Shown here: one piece after another, positions 31,002 through 40,459 of the stretch
Layout of the letters: the number at the start of each line of letters is the position of its first letter
Numbering within the stretch: the stretch's first letter is position 1
Program-made: the position numbers and the translations under genes
Notes under the pieces: generated by a model
What the model saw: only the letters and a program-made list of their open reading frames with translations
What the model was told of the DNA's origin: nothing
Databases searched by the model: none
Origin: Micrasema longulum
Taxonomy: Eukaryota; Arthropoda; Insecta; Trichoptera; Brachycentridae
Direction: 5' to 3'
Length of the DNA stretch: 64,000 bases
NCBI GenBank assembly: GCA_022494885.1
Contig: JAGVSM010001668.1
Coordinates: 1-64,000, forward strand

Positions 31002-31656
31002 TTACAATGGAATTCCATTAAGAATTGTCAATAAATAATTTAAATGAAATAAAAGAATAGTTTAAAACACTAAAAAAAGAAAAGAAGCATTGACAAATAT
31101 AAGGGACATCGAGACTAGATCTGGACTATTAAATTAGTGCTCGTTGAAATCGTTGTAAACTTAAAACCAAAAAAGTCCAGATCTTACCTTGAGTTAACAA
31201 TACGACAAAGACGGGTCATTGGAGAATTAAGGCCACAGTTTGTTCTATGCTGATCGATGAACAGTACTTCATTGTTTCTCAACCTACGAGTCGGAATATT
31301 GTATTTTACTTGTCCCAGTAATGATGCAATGTGATCGCGAATACGATAAACAACCATGGTGAGATATTGTTATTCATTTTTTATTTTATTTATTTGGAAA
31401 ACCGACAGCTATAATTATCTTTTATATATATAACAAAACAAATAACAAATAAGCCAATTACAGGTTTTCACAAGTAGCATCAGAGTAAGTTAAATAAGAT
31501 TCTCGAACATAAATAAATAGTAATTTAATGTAAATTCAAAAGAAAAGAAAAAATACTAGGAATTATTTCGAAAACAAACGCCGTACGTCATTATGATTAT
31601 TATAGTTATCACGTCGCTTATTACCACGTCGATAGTTATTTGTGATTGAGCCACTG

Positions 31657-31849
31657 GGTGCTCAGAGGCAGAGGATCCGAATAACACCCCCGTAAGGGGA
31701 GGACAAAACAAAAGAACGTGTGCGTTCCGCTCGGAAGAAAACACAGTCCCAACTGAATGAGCATCCCACAGGAACAGTTGCCCGTCCCATTATATTTTAC
31801 CCACAGTATTTTAAGAGTTAGGATCTGTCTCCTTCATTAGTATTCGTGT
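31657..31849. other. Short unassigned block
   Basis: A minus-strand 62-codon frame crosses the MITE-C end and has no motif. Nothing else was recognised. Confidence 0.3.
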
Positions 31850-32082
31850 CGGCCAGCGGGTGGGCGGCGTCTCAGAGTCCGTAACGGGAGTGTGTGTGCC
31901 GCGGCCGGCCGTCGCGGGGGCGCGGGGGCGCGGGCGCGAGCCGCGTGGCGACGCGGCGGTCCCGCCATTGCGGAGATCGGTTGTCACGGCTCGCGGCTCG
32001 CGGCTCACGGCGCGGTCTGCAGGAAATCGAGAGTGCCGTTAGAGCACTTTCACGTTCGCTCAGTGGCGGTGCGCGTATTTAA
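31850..32082 (+). promoter_or_regulatory. CpG-rich island, candidate alternative promoter or first exon
   Basis: By eye this is the most GC- and CpG-rich DNA in the window, unlike the AT-rich repeats around it. Features include a run of GCGGGGGCGCGGGGGCGCGG, direct repeats of GGCTCGC at about 31988-32012, and CTCAGTGG at 32059, similar to the arthropod initiator TCAGT. Open frames exist in all three forward phases, which is expected from GC richness. I infer a host promoter or 5' UTR exon within the large intron. A GC-rich repeat cannot be excluded. Confidence 0.4.
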
Positions 32083-32087
32083 AACAC

Positions 32088-32310
32088 ATAATGAGGAAAT
32101 TCTGCGGTTTTTATATTTTTTTTATTGTCAAATATATTTGATCAAACTAATCCAAATTTTGTGTCGTATTATCATCGCTAAATTTTTTTGTTTGGTATTT
32201 TTAAAATAACTCCACCCGTAACATCAAGAGTCTTCATCGGTAAGCGTCAAAATGCACTAAACGTTGGTTAAAATGGCTATCTAGAAACCGGAAATCTATC
32301 TTTAATTTTT
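32088..32310 (+). repeat. Dispersed repeat family M
   Basis: ATGAGGAAATTCTGCGG start, AAATAACTCCACCCGTAACA and ACCGGAAATCTATC end, aligned with 13456-13690. Confidence 0.45.
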
Positions 32311-32319
32311 AGATTATTT

Positions 32320-32580
32320 TTTTTATTCAGAGGAACAATAGCAATACATAAAAATATTTACAACATTATTTAAAAAAAACATAAAACGAATCCAAATAAG
32401 TTTTTTACATAAATACAATGATAAAATCCAGTCCAGTTAGATATTAATACATGTAGAAGCGCATGTGTGCGCGTTTTTGTGTGTGAGGATGCGTGGGTAA
32501 GTGAGTTAAGTGTGGTTTTGGTAGGTATGTGAATATGTGTGTATATGAGTGTGAGTGTAACAACAATAACATAACATAAC
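32320..32580 (-). mobile_element. LINE-type 3' UTR, family H, copy 1
   Basis: On minus: CA-rich segment with ACACATATTCACATACCTAC, a UTR with ATCTAACTGGACTGGATTTT, then GAATAAAAAAAATAAT at about 32325. Matches 62113-62385. No RT is present. Confidence 0.5.
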
Positions 32581-32639
32581 ATTACCATAACAACGCTGTA
32601 ATTCATTGGTTGATTCACAAGAACTTGTGATGTAAAAGA

Positions 32640-32883
32640 AGGCCATTTTTTATTTTATTAATGCATTTTGACGTTACTTCACCGTACAATTAAATGCTCT
32701 TTTTTTGGATGTTACACGACGATACAGCACCGTTACTAAAAGGATTTTTCAGCACACTCCTGTAAGAGTGTTTAACGTCAAACAGTTCTAGAGCATATCT
32801 GTATGCAAAGATAGAGTGATGTGGTGTTCTATCCTATCTGCCTACTCTTACGGGGAAACGGCGTGATGGTTTGTTGTTGTTGA
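32640..32883 (+). mobile_element. Family M scrap (minus) followed by RTE-like 3' terminal fragment (plus)
   Basis: 32640-32740 on minus contains GAGCATTTAATTGTACGGTG (family M). 32770-32883 on plus contains the family E end (CAAAGATAGAGTGATGTGG, GGCGTGATGG) with a (GTT)n tail. Confidence 0.5.
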
Positions 32884-33095
32884 AAATATTTTTGAAAAAA
32901 AACGGTAATCTTTCAAATACTCCATATCAAAAATAATTAAAATCGGTTTAGTTTTGGGGTGCGGAAAACGGAACTACGAGACCTTGATTTTGACGATTTT
33001 AGTTTGACATAATCAGTCCGAGGAGCAGTTCTCTTTTTTGCTCAGTATTCGAGGAGACATATGCGAGAGAGTGGCAGATTTAAAAAAAAATTATT
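32884..33095. other. Spacer
   Basis: Nothing recognised. Confidence 0.3.
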
Positions 33096-33520
33096 AAAAA
33101 AATATTTTTTTTTATTAAAAAAAAAACATATATTACAAAAAATACATATTATACTCCCAGGAGTTATTAAAGAAACTCATTTGGGACCGTACATAAAAAA
33201 AAACATTTTTTTGACAATACATAATATCACACATATTAATACACCCGATTTAAAAAGAAAACATTATTCTATAAGAAACATAAAACACAATACTTTACAC
33301 CATTTATATAAATTACATTAATAATTATCACTATCAAAAAGATTTAAGAAATATTTTTTAATTGCGACACTTCTGGATTTTTTATTCAATTTTTCGTGTT
33401 TAAGCTCATCGGACAGTTTATTATACTCGGAATGGCCAATATTTTCCAAAGACCTACTGCCGAACTTTGTTGAGCGAAACTAAACACATGAAGATTCCCT
33501 GAGTAACGCGTATTGTAATT
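33096..33520 (-). pseudogene. LINE 3' end, family L, copy 1
   Basis: Reverse complement of 49775-50170 with high similarity. On minus, 33520-33360 encodes a degraded RT C-terminus (FRSTKFGSRSLENIGHSEYN, KLSDEL), then a 3' UTR with AACTCCTGGGAGTATAATA and an A/T-rich end. Confidence 0.6.
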
Positions 33521-33539
33521 GTGAATATCATTTCAATAC

Positions 33540-33830
33540 TTATTCGTCAAATCGCTCTACGACCGCATACCCTCTTGACGATACGTGCCGCCACTGACCT
33601 CCCGCTCCGCGGATTGTGTAAGAAAGTGAAAGCTCGGACCGGTTGCCTACCACGAGTCGTGCAGAGTGGATTCCGCTTCAGAATGAGGAAGAGGAACAGA
33701 CTACTGAGCTGTCACAGTGACAGGCAACTGTGGCTGCGTGACAGTTGCTCGAGTTACGCAAAACACTCGCAGCGATGCATTATTCAACACGGCGAATTCA
33801 TTTGTCGGTCGGTACGTCACCATTTTAAGG
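33540..33830 (+). promoter_or_regulatory. GC-richer unique block, candidate alternative exon or promoter
   Basis: Not shared with any repeat in the window and much richer in G+C than its flanks. A 116-codon plus frame spans it but shows no domain. CGGTCGGTACGT near 33807-33818 includes a possible splice donor, with the same GTACGT as the exon at 40236-40340. I infer a non-coding first exon or regulatory block; evidence is compositional only. Confidence 0.3.
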
Positions 33831-34024
33831 CTTTGTTTTATTTTTTGTTTGAAGGTTTGCTCTCGGCCTAAAAAATCTCAGCTAAAACTATAGTCCTTAA
33901 AATATAGCTTGATTTGAATAACAGTTGTCAGACAAAGTGACGACATAACTTTGTAGTGACGTCTAAGGAGTGGTTTATATTGACACACGTAAAATCATTT
34001 GTATCTGACAGCTTAATTTTAATT

Positions 34025-34800
34025 TTATTTTTTATTTATTATGTATACGGCCTAAGCCAATTACAACAGTTACATGAAGACACATAAATACAAGAAACCG
34101 AATTAAAGTTAGTATATGACCTACCCTATCTAACAGCAACTAAAGAACTTTTTGAACAAACTGAACAATTAAATGTAACTGAACTCTTTAAACAAGAATC
34201 CTTAAAATTTATTCAAAATAGCCACTGATGTAATTGTAGACGAAGAATTAAAACTTGAAAAAAACTGTAGTAAACATGAACAAAATACGATAATATTAAA
34301 AAAATATCATATGCAACCTTTTAAAACGAGAAAAGGACAATCGAGACTAATAAACCATGGACTGAAATTATACAATAAACTACCCGACAAAACTAAACAA
34401 AAGACTCAGACAACCTTTACTAAAGCTGTTAAAAATATTATTATTAACCGTAGAATGTGAATTCTAAAAGTAAAAATATTTTGTTGAATGTATGTAACCC
34501 GTAAGGGGTTTTTTTAATGAAATTTAAATTTTTTTAAAAAACCAAAAGAACATAAAACTATGTAGCAAAGACAAACAAGGACAAAACAAATATGGTATAC
34601 AATATATTCATAAAAACGGAATACATAAGACTTCGAGCTAAACCATGCCAATCCAACTTCATTCCACACTGATTAGTCGCGAAGAGGTCTACGAAAAGCC
34701 GGAAGATCTATCCTAAAGAATTAAAGTCGTGTGATGAATTGACTAATCTACGCATTCTGGACATTGGGGCATAAAAACAAAAATAGCTCTTAGAAGATTT
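34025..34800 (-). pseudogene. Jockey-group LINE 3' end, family F, copy 1, split by a second LINE tail
   Basis: 34025-34108 and 34532-34800 match 39552-39840 in order. On minus: decayed RT C-terminal codons near 34770-34600, UTR, then ATTGGCTTAGGCCGTATACA and an ATAAATAAA end. The gap holds the plus-strand LINE tail at 34109-34531. Confidence 0.6.
34109..34531 (+). pseudogene. CR1-like LINE 3' end inside family F
   Basis: Plus strand encodes LYDLPYLTATKELFEQTEQL, then after a frameshift KYHMQPFKTRKGQSRLINHG and LKLYNKLPDKTKQK, the usual final segment of CR1-like RT proteins, with a stop at about 34458. The short UTR contains AACCCGTAAGGGGTTTTTTT, a compact hairpin with U-tail. Confidence 0.6.
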
Positions 34801-34856
34801 ATTTTTTTAATACAATGCTTGACATATAAATCATCATAAATAGATAAAACCAAAAT
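34801..34856. other. Spacer
   Basis: Nothing recognised. Confidence 0.3.
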
Positions 34857-35338
34857 GGATATGTAGGTGAAATAATTCAATTAGATGAATCTCACCCGCA
34901 CAAATAAAGGTTTCAGCTCTTTGACCTTATAAACATCAACAGATGAAAGAATTGAAGGAATATAGATGTTCAAACATAGGCAGAATGGTGAATGTTACAC
35001 AGTGTGTAAAGTGGCCATTTAAACCAGCCATTGACAGGTCACAAGCCCTGTAGATGTCTAGACTTCTATATTACCTTCTCTTGAATGTTCTTTATCTCTG
35101 TTGTAATACGTTAATATAAACAGCTCCCCAGGGAGTTGAATCATATACAACTCGGGGGACTCGGGGGACCACTAGTTGAACTTGAGATCCGGTAATATAG
35201 AAGTCTAGGCATCTACAGGGCGTATGACCTGTCATTGGCTGGTTCATAAGCCTTGTAGGTCATAGACCCTGTAGATGCCTAGATTTCCATATTACCTTAT
35301 CTAAAATGTTATTCATCTCTGTTGTAATGTGTTTAAAA
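34857..35338 (+). mobile_element. Foldback family FB-A, two adjoining partial copies
   Basis: 34857-35150 runs from the central block through the right arm to GGGAGTTGAATC. 35190-35338 is a small foldback (arm, short loop, inverse arm) ending ATCTCTGTTGTAATG. Part of the terminus is missing in each. Confidence 0.6.
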
Positions 35339-36074
35339 AAAACGCAACAAATTAAAGAAGATAAAATTTGATGGGATTTGACAAAATGAATGGGTTTAAA
35401 ATTTATAAATGTTACATATTTGTGTGTGTTTGCGTATAAAAAATAAGAAATGATGATTATAATAAAGTCTAATTTTATACTCAATGTTACCTTGACATTA
35501 ATTTTCCACCCCTGACCTTGGAGCCTCGGGGTCGAGGTCACCCCTGCTATATTAAAGACCTTGGCTTGTCCTTGGGTTTCCTTTTGTGAACTTCAAGGAC
35601 GAACTACTATAAGAATCTACCATGAGAGTTATAATTTTACGTTGCAAGTTGTAACATTGAATTGGGCGTACTTACACACATGCAAGTTAAATTAATAGGA
35701 GTTTTTGGGATTTCTAAATAGAACATAAAGTATGTATTTTCATATGAGTGCAAAATGAATTATAAGTTACAAGTATAAATAATTTATGTATTGTGCACTT
35801 AATTTAATTTATTTCACAAATACTCTTTTTTTTATTCCTAATTATTATTCGTATTTAACATTAATAATCAAATAAAGTGATATTTCAACTTCTTTATGTA
35901 TTCTACTCTATTTTTTGACGATTCTTACAATAGGTTGAGTTTTTCTACGGACATTTGTTGGCGGAACTGCATTTTAATTATAATAATAAAAATTTTGTTG
36001 AAAATTATAAATAAAAGTGTAACGATATTTGGTATTTTCATTACAATAACATAAATGCTTATGATATTTTAATC
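35339..36074. other. No gene recognised
   Basis: AT-rich unique-looking DNA with no motif. Confidence 0.35.
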
Positions 36075-36086
36075 TTCCAATTTTGT

Positions 36087-36293
36087 TAACATTTTACAAC
36101 AGAGATGAACAACATTTAAGAGAAGGTAATATAGAAGTCTAGGCATCTACAGGGCTTATGACCTGTCAATGGCTGGTTTAAGTGACCGCTTTACACACTG
36201 TGTAACATTCACCATAAATGTTAATATAAACAGCTCCCCAGGGAGTTGAATCCAGTCCTTGTCTACAAAAATTTGGACAAACTCAAAATATTG
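36087..36293 (+). mobile_element. Foldback family FB-A, short copy with 12-bp target duplication
   Basis: TTCCAATTTTGT at 36075-36086 and 36294-36305. The 207-bp element runs from TAACATTTTACAACAGAG to CTCAAAATATTG and lacks the central block. Confidence 0.8.
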
Positions 36294-36305
36294 TTCCAAT
36301 TTTGT

Positions 36306-36785
36306 AATGTGTACAATTGCACTTTATTTTTACAAACTCACATACACATACATTATCTTGCATACCTCCTTACACAAATACACATCCTCACATGCAAACA
36401 CACACACTCATTCTATACTTAACATATTACAACAGAGATGAAGAACATTTAAGAGAAGGTAATATAGAAGTCTAGGCATCTACAGGGCTTATGACCTGTC
36501 AATGGCTGGTTTAATGGCCTAGACTTCTATATTACCTTCTCTTAAATGTTCTTCATCTCTGTTGTAATATGTTAATATAAACAGCTCCCCAGGGGAGTTG
36601 AATCCAGTTCTTGTCTACAAAAATTTGGACAAACTCAAAATATTGTTCATTCTATACTTGTTTATATTTGCTGTACACTTGTGATGATTTGTTATTGGTT
36701 TTATTTTATGTTTTTTCCTTTATGCTATTTTATGTTCTCTGTATTACTGTTAATATCCTAATAAATCAAATTAATTACCGTCTTC
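36306..36785 (+). mobile_element. LINE-type 3' UTR, family H-like, host of the FB-A hairpin copy
   Basis: CA-rich stretch (ACTCACATACACATACATTA, AACACACACACTCATTC) followed after the FB-A insertion by a T-rich UTR and AATATCCTAATAAATCAAAT. Resembles the minus-strand copies at 32320 and 62113. Confidence 0.35.
36421..36646 (+). mobile_element. Foldback family FB-A, hairpin copy with 13-bp target duplication
   Basis: TCATTCTATACTT at 36408-36420 and 36647-36659. Inside, 36420-36477 and 36517-36574 are perfect inverted 58-bp arms around a 39-nt loop, followed by the family terminus. The perfect arms suggest recent insertion or continued correction between arms. Confidence 0.85.
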
Positions 36786-37450
36786 ATCCTTTATTTATTT
36801 ATTTAAAACTTCAAGTACAAATAATAAGTACTTTGGAGGATTTATTGCTAAAAGCAATATCTTCCAGCCAACCAAAAAACAGACTAGTCAAAAGAATAGT
36901 TGGTCAAAGAGTTGGCTAGAGTATGCGTCTGGAGTTTGGAGTCCAGCTTATTACTGCAACTCATATGATCTTGAACGAGTACAAAGAAAGTTTTTAAGAT
37001 ACTTCAATTTAAATTAGGTCTACCTGTGTCAAAAATAAATTGTAAATCCCAAATCCACTAATTTAAATTGACCATTACGGTCAATCAGGAGGCGATAAAT
37101 GACCTCTTGTTTATTTACAAATTATTAAATAATAAAATAGATTGCTTAGAACTGTTAACTTTAATTAACTTTCGTATTCCACATTGACCAACAAGACTAA
37201 ATTTTTTGTTTTTTCAGTCTTCATCATGGTACTAATTATTCATTGAATTCATTAATTATTCGCATGCAGCGACTTGCAAATCAATACAGTGATGATTTAG
37301 ATTTATTTTATACCACGCCCTTGATGATCACGTTCTGTATTTTAAAAAAGAATTAACAATTAAAAATTTTATAGTTCTTCACTTTTGTTTTAACTCTTTA
37401 CTCTTGTGTGCATAATTATTTTTTAAATTTATTATTGTTTAGTACGAGTA
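36786..37450 (+). pseudogene. Jockey-group LINE 3' end, decayed RT C-terminus
   Basis: Readable pieces in shifting frames: LEYASGVWSPAYYCNSYDLE, RVQRKFLRYFNLN (36915-37010), then HHGTNYSLNSLIIRMQRLAN and DLDLFYTTPL (37220-37330). These are the standard landmarks of the C-terminal third of Jockey/CR1-group RT proteins. Several stops separate them. Confidence 0.6.
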
Positions 37451-37650
37451 TTTATATTTTTATAAACCATGAAGTTAACTTTTAAACGCTTTTTTTTTCT
37501 TTTTTTCTTCTCTTTTTCTTCTTTATTTTCTTCAACTTATCTTTCTTTTATACAGGTAAATATTTATATTTGTTACAGATGTAATATTTAATTTATCATA
37601 TACAAATACTGTTGACCATTGTATACTTTTCTCGATGATTTTGCTCTTCT
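37451..37650. other. T-rich spacer
   Basis: Polypyrimidine run at about 37488-37550; no feature assigned. Confidence 0.3.
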
Positions 37651-38480
37651 TTAACACTTTGTATCCCGGAGCCGTGTAAACACGTGATTATATAACCACG
37701 CGTTGTGTCCCGATCCCGCGTGTTCACGTGGTTTACCAGCTGTTCAAAAAAATACATTTTATTGACATCTAGTAAACTTTTATTAGTACTTTTTCGCTTG
37801 TCAAAACTCAGTATTTTGCTGTTTTGGGCCCTAGTGAGGTGCCACGATCGCATCCACAGAGAATAGGTTTTATGCCGGCGTTTTATAGGCAGAATTTCGT
37901 TTCAACTGACTCTTTGTCAAGTTTTAGCCTGAGTCAAGTGAGAATCTAAAGATAGCCATGTATTTTCACAGATGATATATTTATATTGTATTAATACTTT
38001 CTTCTTATGCATGCTCTTTGATGTTTTTTTCATATGTAATTTATGGTTGAAATTTCATTACTGTTTTTATAATTTCGTAAAAGGTTCAATGAACCGTAAA
38101 TAAATAAATCAAAATCAAATAAATAAATCAATGTACAAAACTATATTGTTGATTCAGATGTCAAAATTGTTCCACATTCATATGTGCTTAAAGCATGGAA
38201 ACTAGGCATAATAACTGTACCTCAGAGGCAGACGGATGCAAATCCAGATTTTGATGAAACGACATTTCGATATTTGTATCCAGTTTATGATCACGTCCAT
38301 TGATTTTGAAGAAATGCACGTGAAAACACGGGACCGGTATACAACGCATTGATATTATAATCACGTGTTTACGTGGCTCCGGGATACAAAGCACAAAAAA
38401 AGGAGTGCGACCCTGTAGGTATATGTGCGAACATTGCAATGTGGCTCTCCATAAAGGCCAATGTCGGCAAAACTATCGTA
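37651..38480 (+). pseudogene. Ruined piggyBac-like transposon: one terminus, inverted subterminal copy and Cys-rich domain remnant
   Basis: The left end reads TTAACACTTTGTATCCCGGA, a piggyBac-type terminus with its TTAA target. About 80 bp of it reappears inverted at 38315-38398. Directly after, 38385-38465 encodes, with one frameshift, KHKKRSAT and RYMCEHCNVALHKGQC, resembling the Cys-rich DNA-binding tail of piggyBac transposases. The catalytic domain is not visible. A LINE 3' tail (about 37890-38115) sits inside. The right terminus was not found. Confidence 0.5.
37890..38115 (+). mobile_element. LINE 3' UTR with terminal hairpin
   Basis: Ends AAAGGTTCAATGAACCGT followed by AAATAAATAAAT. 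The inverted GGTTC/GAACC hairpin next to (AAAT)n recurs at 38715-38742. Confidence 0.45.
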
Positions 38481-38599
38481 CAAAAATGATTTATTAAATT
38501 GTTTTAAATAAATATGAGAAGTTACAATTGATTTAACGGAGTATTTTCATAATTATGACACGTTTAAGAAAACCTTCACAAAGCAAAAAAATTCACAAA

Positions 38600-38742
38600 A
38601 ATGGGCCGGGTACAGGGTAAATTCTAAGTGTATTCGGCCGGTGCTTAAATTTGTTATATTATCCTACTTTTAGTTGTATTTTTTTTCACTGGTTTTATTG
38701 TAATTGTGTAAAAGGTTCGTGGAACCGTAAATAAATAAATAG
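38600..38742 (+). mobile_element. LINE 3' UTR with the same terminal hairpin
   Basis: AAAGGTTCGTGGAACCGT plus AAATAAATAAAT, the same structure as 38080-38112 with a changed loop. Confidence 0.45.
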
Positions 38743-38775
38743 TGATTCCTGAAATATGACCAGAGTGGTTTCACG

Positions 38776-39550
38776 TTGCCTTCTCTAGTGGATTTTTGGT
38801 CGGGGTTACCTTCCCTTTCCCTAAACCATATAAATAAGGCGATGAAATGTCTTGGATATTTGCTGCGAACTGTAAAGGATTTTAATTCCGTCACTACCCT
38901 CATATTTACTGCCTTGGTTAGAAGTAATTTAGAATTCAATTCAACAATTTGGTCACCTTATTACAATGTTCATATTTTAAAGTCAGAAAGAGTACAAAGT
39001 AAATTCCTTAGATTCATCAATTATAAACTTAATATACCCACTGAAAATATTGATTACGATAATTTATTATGTAAACTAAATATGTCAACTCTTTGTAAAA
39101 GAAGAATTATAAATGATTTATTAAATTTATATAAAATAGCGAATGGCGTATTGGACGTCCCGGAATTAACTAGTGTTATCAGCTTGAAAGTACCTGTTCG
39201 AAATACTCGGCAGCTAACGTTATTTTTTTAATCTCCTGGCAGTCACAATTATTATTACAATTCACCAATACCTAGACTACACCGGCCAGCGGCTAAGTAA
39301 CGAGTATGGTGAAGTTGATATATTTCGTCTGTCTTTATATTATAAATATAGGTTAAGTATTCAAATGGTTATAAATTAATTTGTACAAAATTTCTGAATA
39401 TTGTTCTTTATTTACTTTTTTTTCCTCATGTATCTTTATAATAATCTATAAACTTATATGTATGTATATGTATGTGTGTATGTTTTCATATGTGAATTTG
39501 TTAAATATTTTTCTATGTACCCTATACCTATGTTGGTACATTTCCTGATT
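38776..39550 (+). pseudogene. Jockey-group LINE 3' end, RT C-terminus
   Basis: An uninterrupted 151-codon frame (38776-39231) carries NHINKAMKCLGYLLRTVKDF, ALVRSNLEFNSTIWSPYYNV, ERVQSKFLRFINYKLN and DLLNLYKIANGVLDVPELTS, ending at a stop soon after TRQLTLFF. This is the thumb and C-terminal part of a Jockey/CR1-group RT. The palm with its catalytic aspartates and the endonuclease are missing. The 3' UTR extends to about 39550, where a minus-strand LINE tail begins. Confidence 0.7.
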
Positions 39551-39551
39551 T

Positions 39552-40015
39552 TTTACTTATTTATTTATTATATATACGGCCTAAGCCAATTACAACAGTT
39601 ACATAAAGAAACATAAATGCAAGAAACTGAACAAAAAGAACATAAAACTATTCAACAAAGACAAACAAGGGCAAAACAATAATTGTATACAATGTATTAA
39701 AAAAAAAGAAATACCTAAAACTTTGAGCTAAACGATGCCAATCCGACTTCATCCCACACTGTTTAGTCGCGACGAGATCTATGAAAAGCCGGAAGATCTA
39801 TCCCAAAAAATTCCAAGTCATGTGATGAATTGACTAATCGACACATTTTGGACATTGGGGCATAAAAACCAAAGTTGCTCTTAGAAGATTTTATAAATAG
39901 CAGATTTTGACTTCTGGTGACACGGTTGGGAACATGAAAAGAAATTGATTGCAACAGAGATGGGACATCACTTAAAGCATTAAGTATTTTGAAAATGCAT
40001 ATACGGTCCATCTAG
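39552..40015 (-). pseudogene. Jockey-group LINE 3' end, family F, copy 2
   Basis: The minus-strand frame 40011-39763 encodes IFKILNALSDVPSLLQSISF, HVPNRVTRSQNLLF and MSKMCRLVNSSHDLEFFGID, the last 80 residues of a Jockey-group RT. The UTR ends ATTGGCTTAGGCCGTATATA and (ATAA)n at about 39555. It faces the previous plus-strand element tail to tail. Confidence 0.65.
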
Positions 40016-40195
40016 GTTCTACGTCTCTCCAATGAAGACAGATTAAGAGATCGCTCTATTATTATTGTATCTTTTAGCTTTTCTTATGTTATCTTTAATT
40101 TTAACTAAATTTACATACTTATGTTTCACTGCTGCACTTGAATGTAATTTTTAATATATGTGAAAGCCCGTAGGGCGTGTAAATTAATAAATAAA
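40016..40195 (+). mobile_element. LINE 3' UTR tail with hairpin
   Basis: AAAGCCCGTAGGGCGTG hairpin followed by AATTAATAAATAAAT, just upstream of the candidate exon acceptor. No coding part remains. Confidence 0.45.
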
Positions 40196-40235
40196 TCCGT
40201 GGAGTGTGATACTTATGATTTGTGTTTTTTTCCAG

Positions 40236-40340
40236 GAATGATGACACTTACGCGCGGCCCGTGTGATCTGGACAACATGAGTTTGTTTCAAGACCTTAAG
40301 CTTAAGCGAAGAAAGGTCGACTCTAGGTGCAGCAGTGACG
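40236..40340 (+). CDS. Candidate internal coding exon of the host gene begun at 7955
   Basis: A polypyrimidine tract and AG (TTTTTTTCCAG, ending 40235) precede it and a GT donor (GTACGT) follows. The 105-nt exon is phase 1 at both ends. It encodes, after the split glycine, MMTLTRGPCDLDNMSLFQDL and KLKRRKVDSRCSSD. The KLKRRK cluster could be a nuclear localisation signal. Its composition and lack of homology to TE families here set it apart from the debris on both sides. I do not recognise the family; a transcription regulator is a guess from the basic and serine-rich makeup. No further exon was found to 64 kb. Confidence 0.55.
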
Positions 40341-40459
40341 GTACGTCTAATATTTTTATTCATTTTATAATTAATAGCTGGGCCTCGATTATGATGGGAA
40401 GATAAAGACGTCATACCTTCACCTTGACGGTATAGTTTTAAAAAAAAAAAAAATTATTA

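Larger units (their letters stand above)
30414..31325 (-). pseudogene. Jockey/CR1-group LINE 3' end, family D, copy 2, split by a Penelope-like insertion
   Basis: 31041-31325 and 30414-30483 together match 6181-6515: the HRTNCGLNS-like RT C-terminal residues, then the UTR, ending TTAATAAATAAATAAAT on minus. The two pieces are separated by 30484-31040. AATAAAAGAATA occurs on both sides of the inserted block. Confidence 0.6.
29912..31653. mobile_element. Inverted-repeat DNA transposon MITE-C, copy 2 (host of two nested insertions)
   Basis: CTG lies on both sides (29909-29911 and 31654-31656). Terminal repeats TAGCTCAATCACAAATAACT and inverse agree with copies 1 and 3. The middle is interrupted by a minus-strand LINE tail (30414-31325), itself interrupted by a Penelope-like piece. 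About 230 bp near 31370-31590 are not shared with copies 1 and 3. Confidence 0.65.

Noticed and set aside
29909..31656. LTR retrotransposon suggested by long distance between related ends
   Set aside because: Ends are inverted, not direct, and flanked by CTG; fits an inverted-repeat DNA transposon.
31860..32209. Open frames of 60-105 codons in three forward phases
   Set aside because: Expected from very high GC content; overlapping frames in all phases and no motif. Kept as a promoter/CpG island candidate only.
33061..33321. 86-codon plus-strand frame rich in Lys, His and Ile
   Set aside because: Antisense reading of the AT-rich UTR of a LINE tail (family L).
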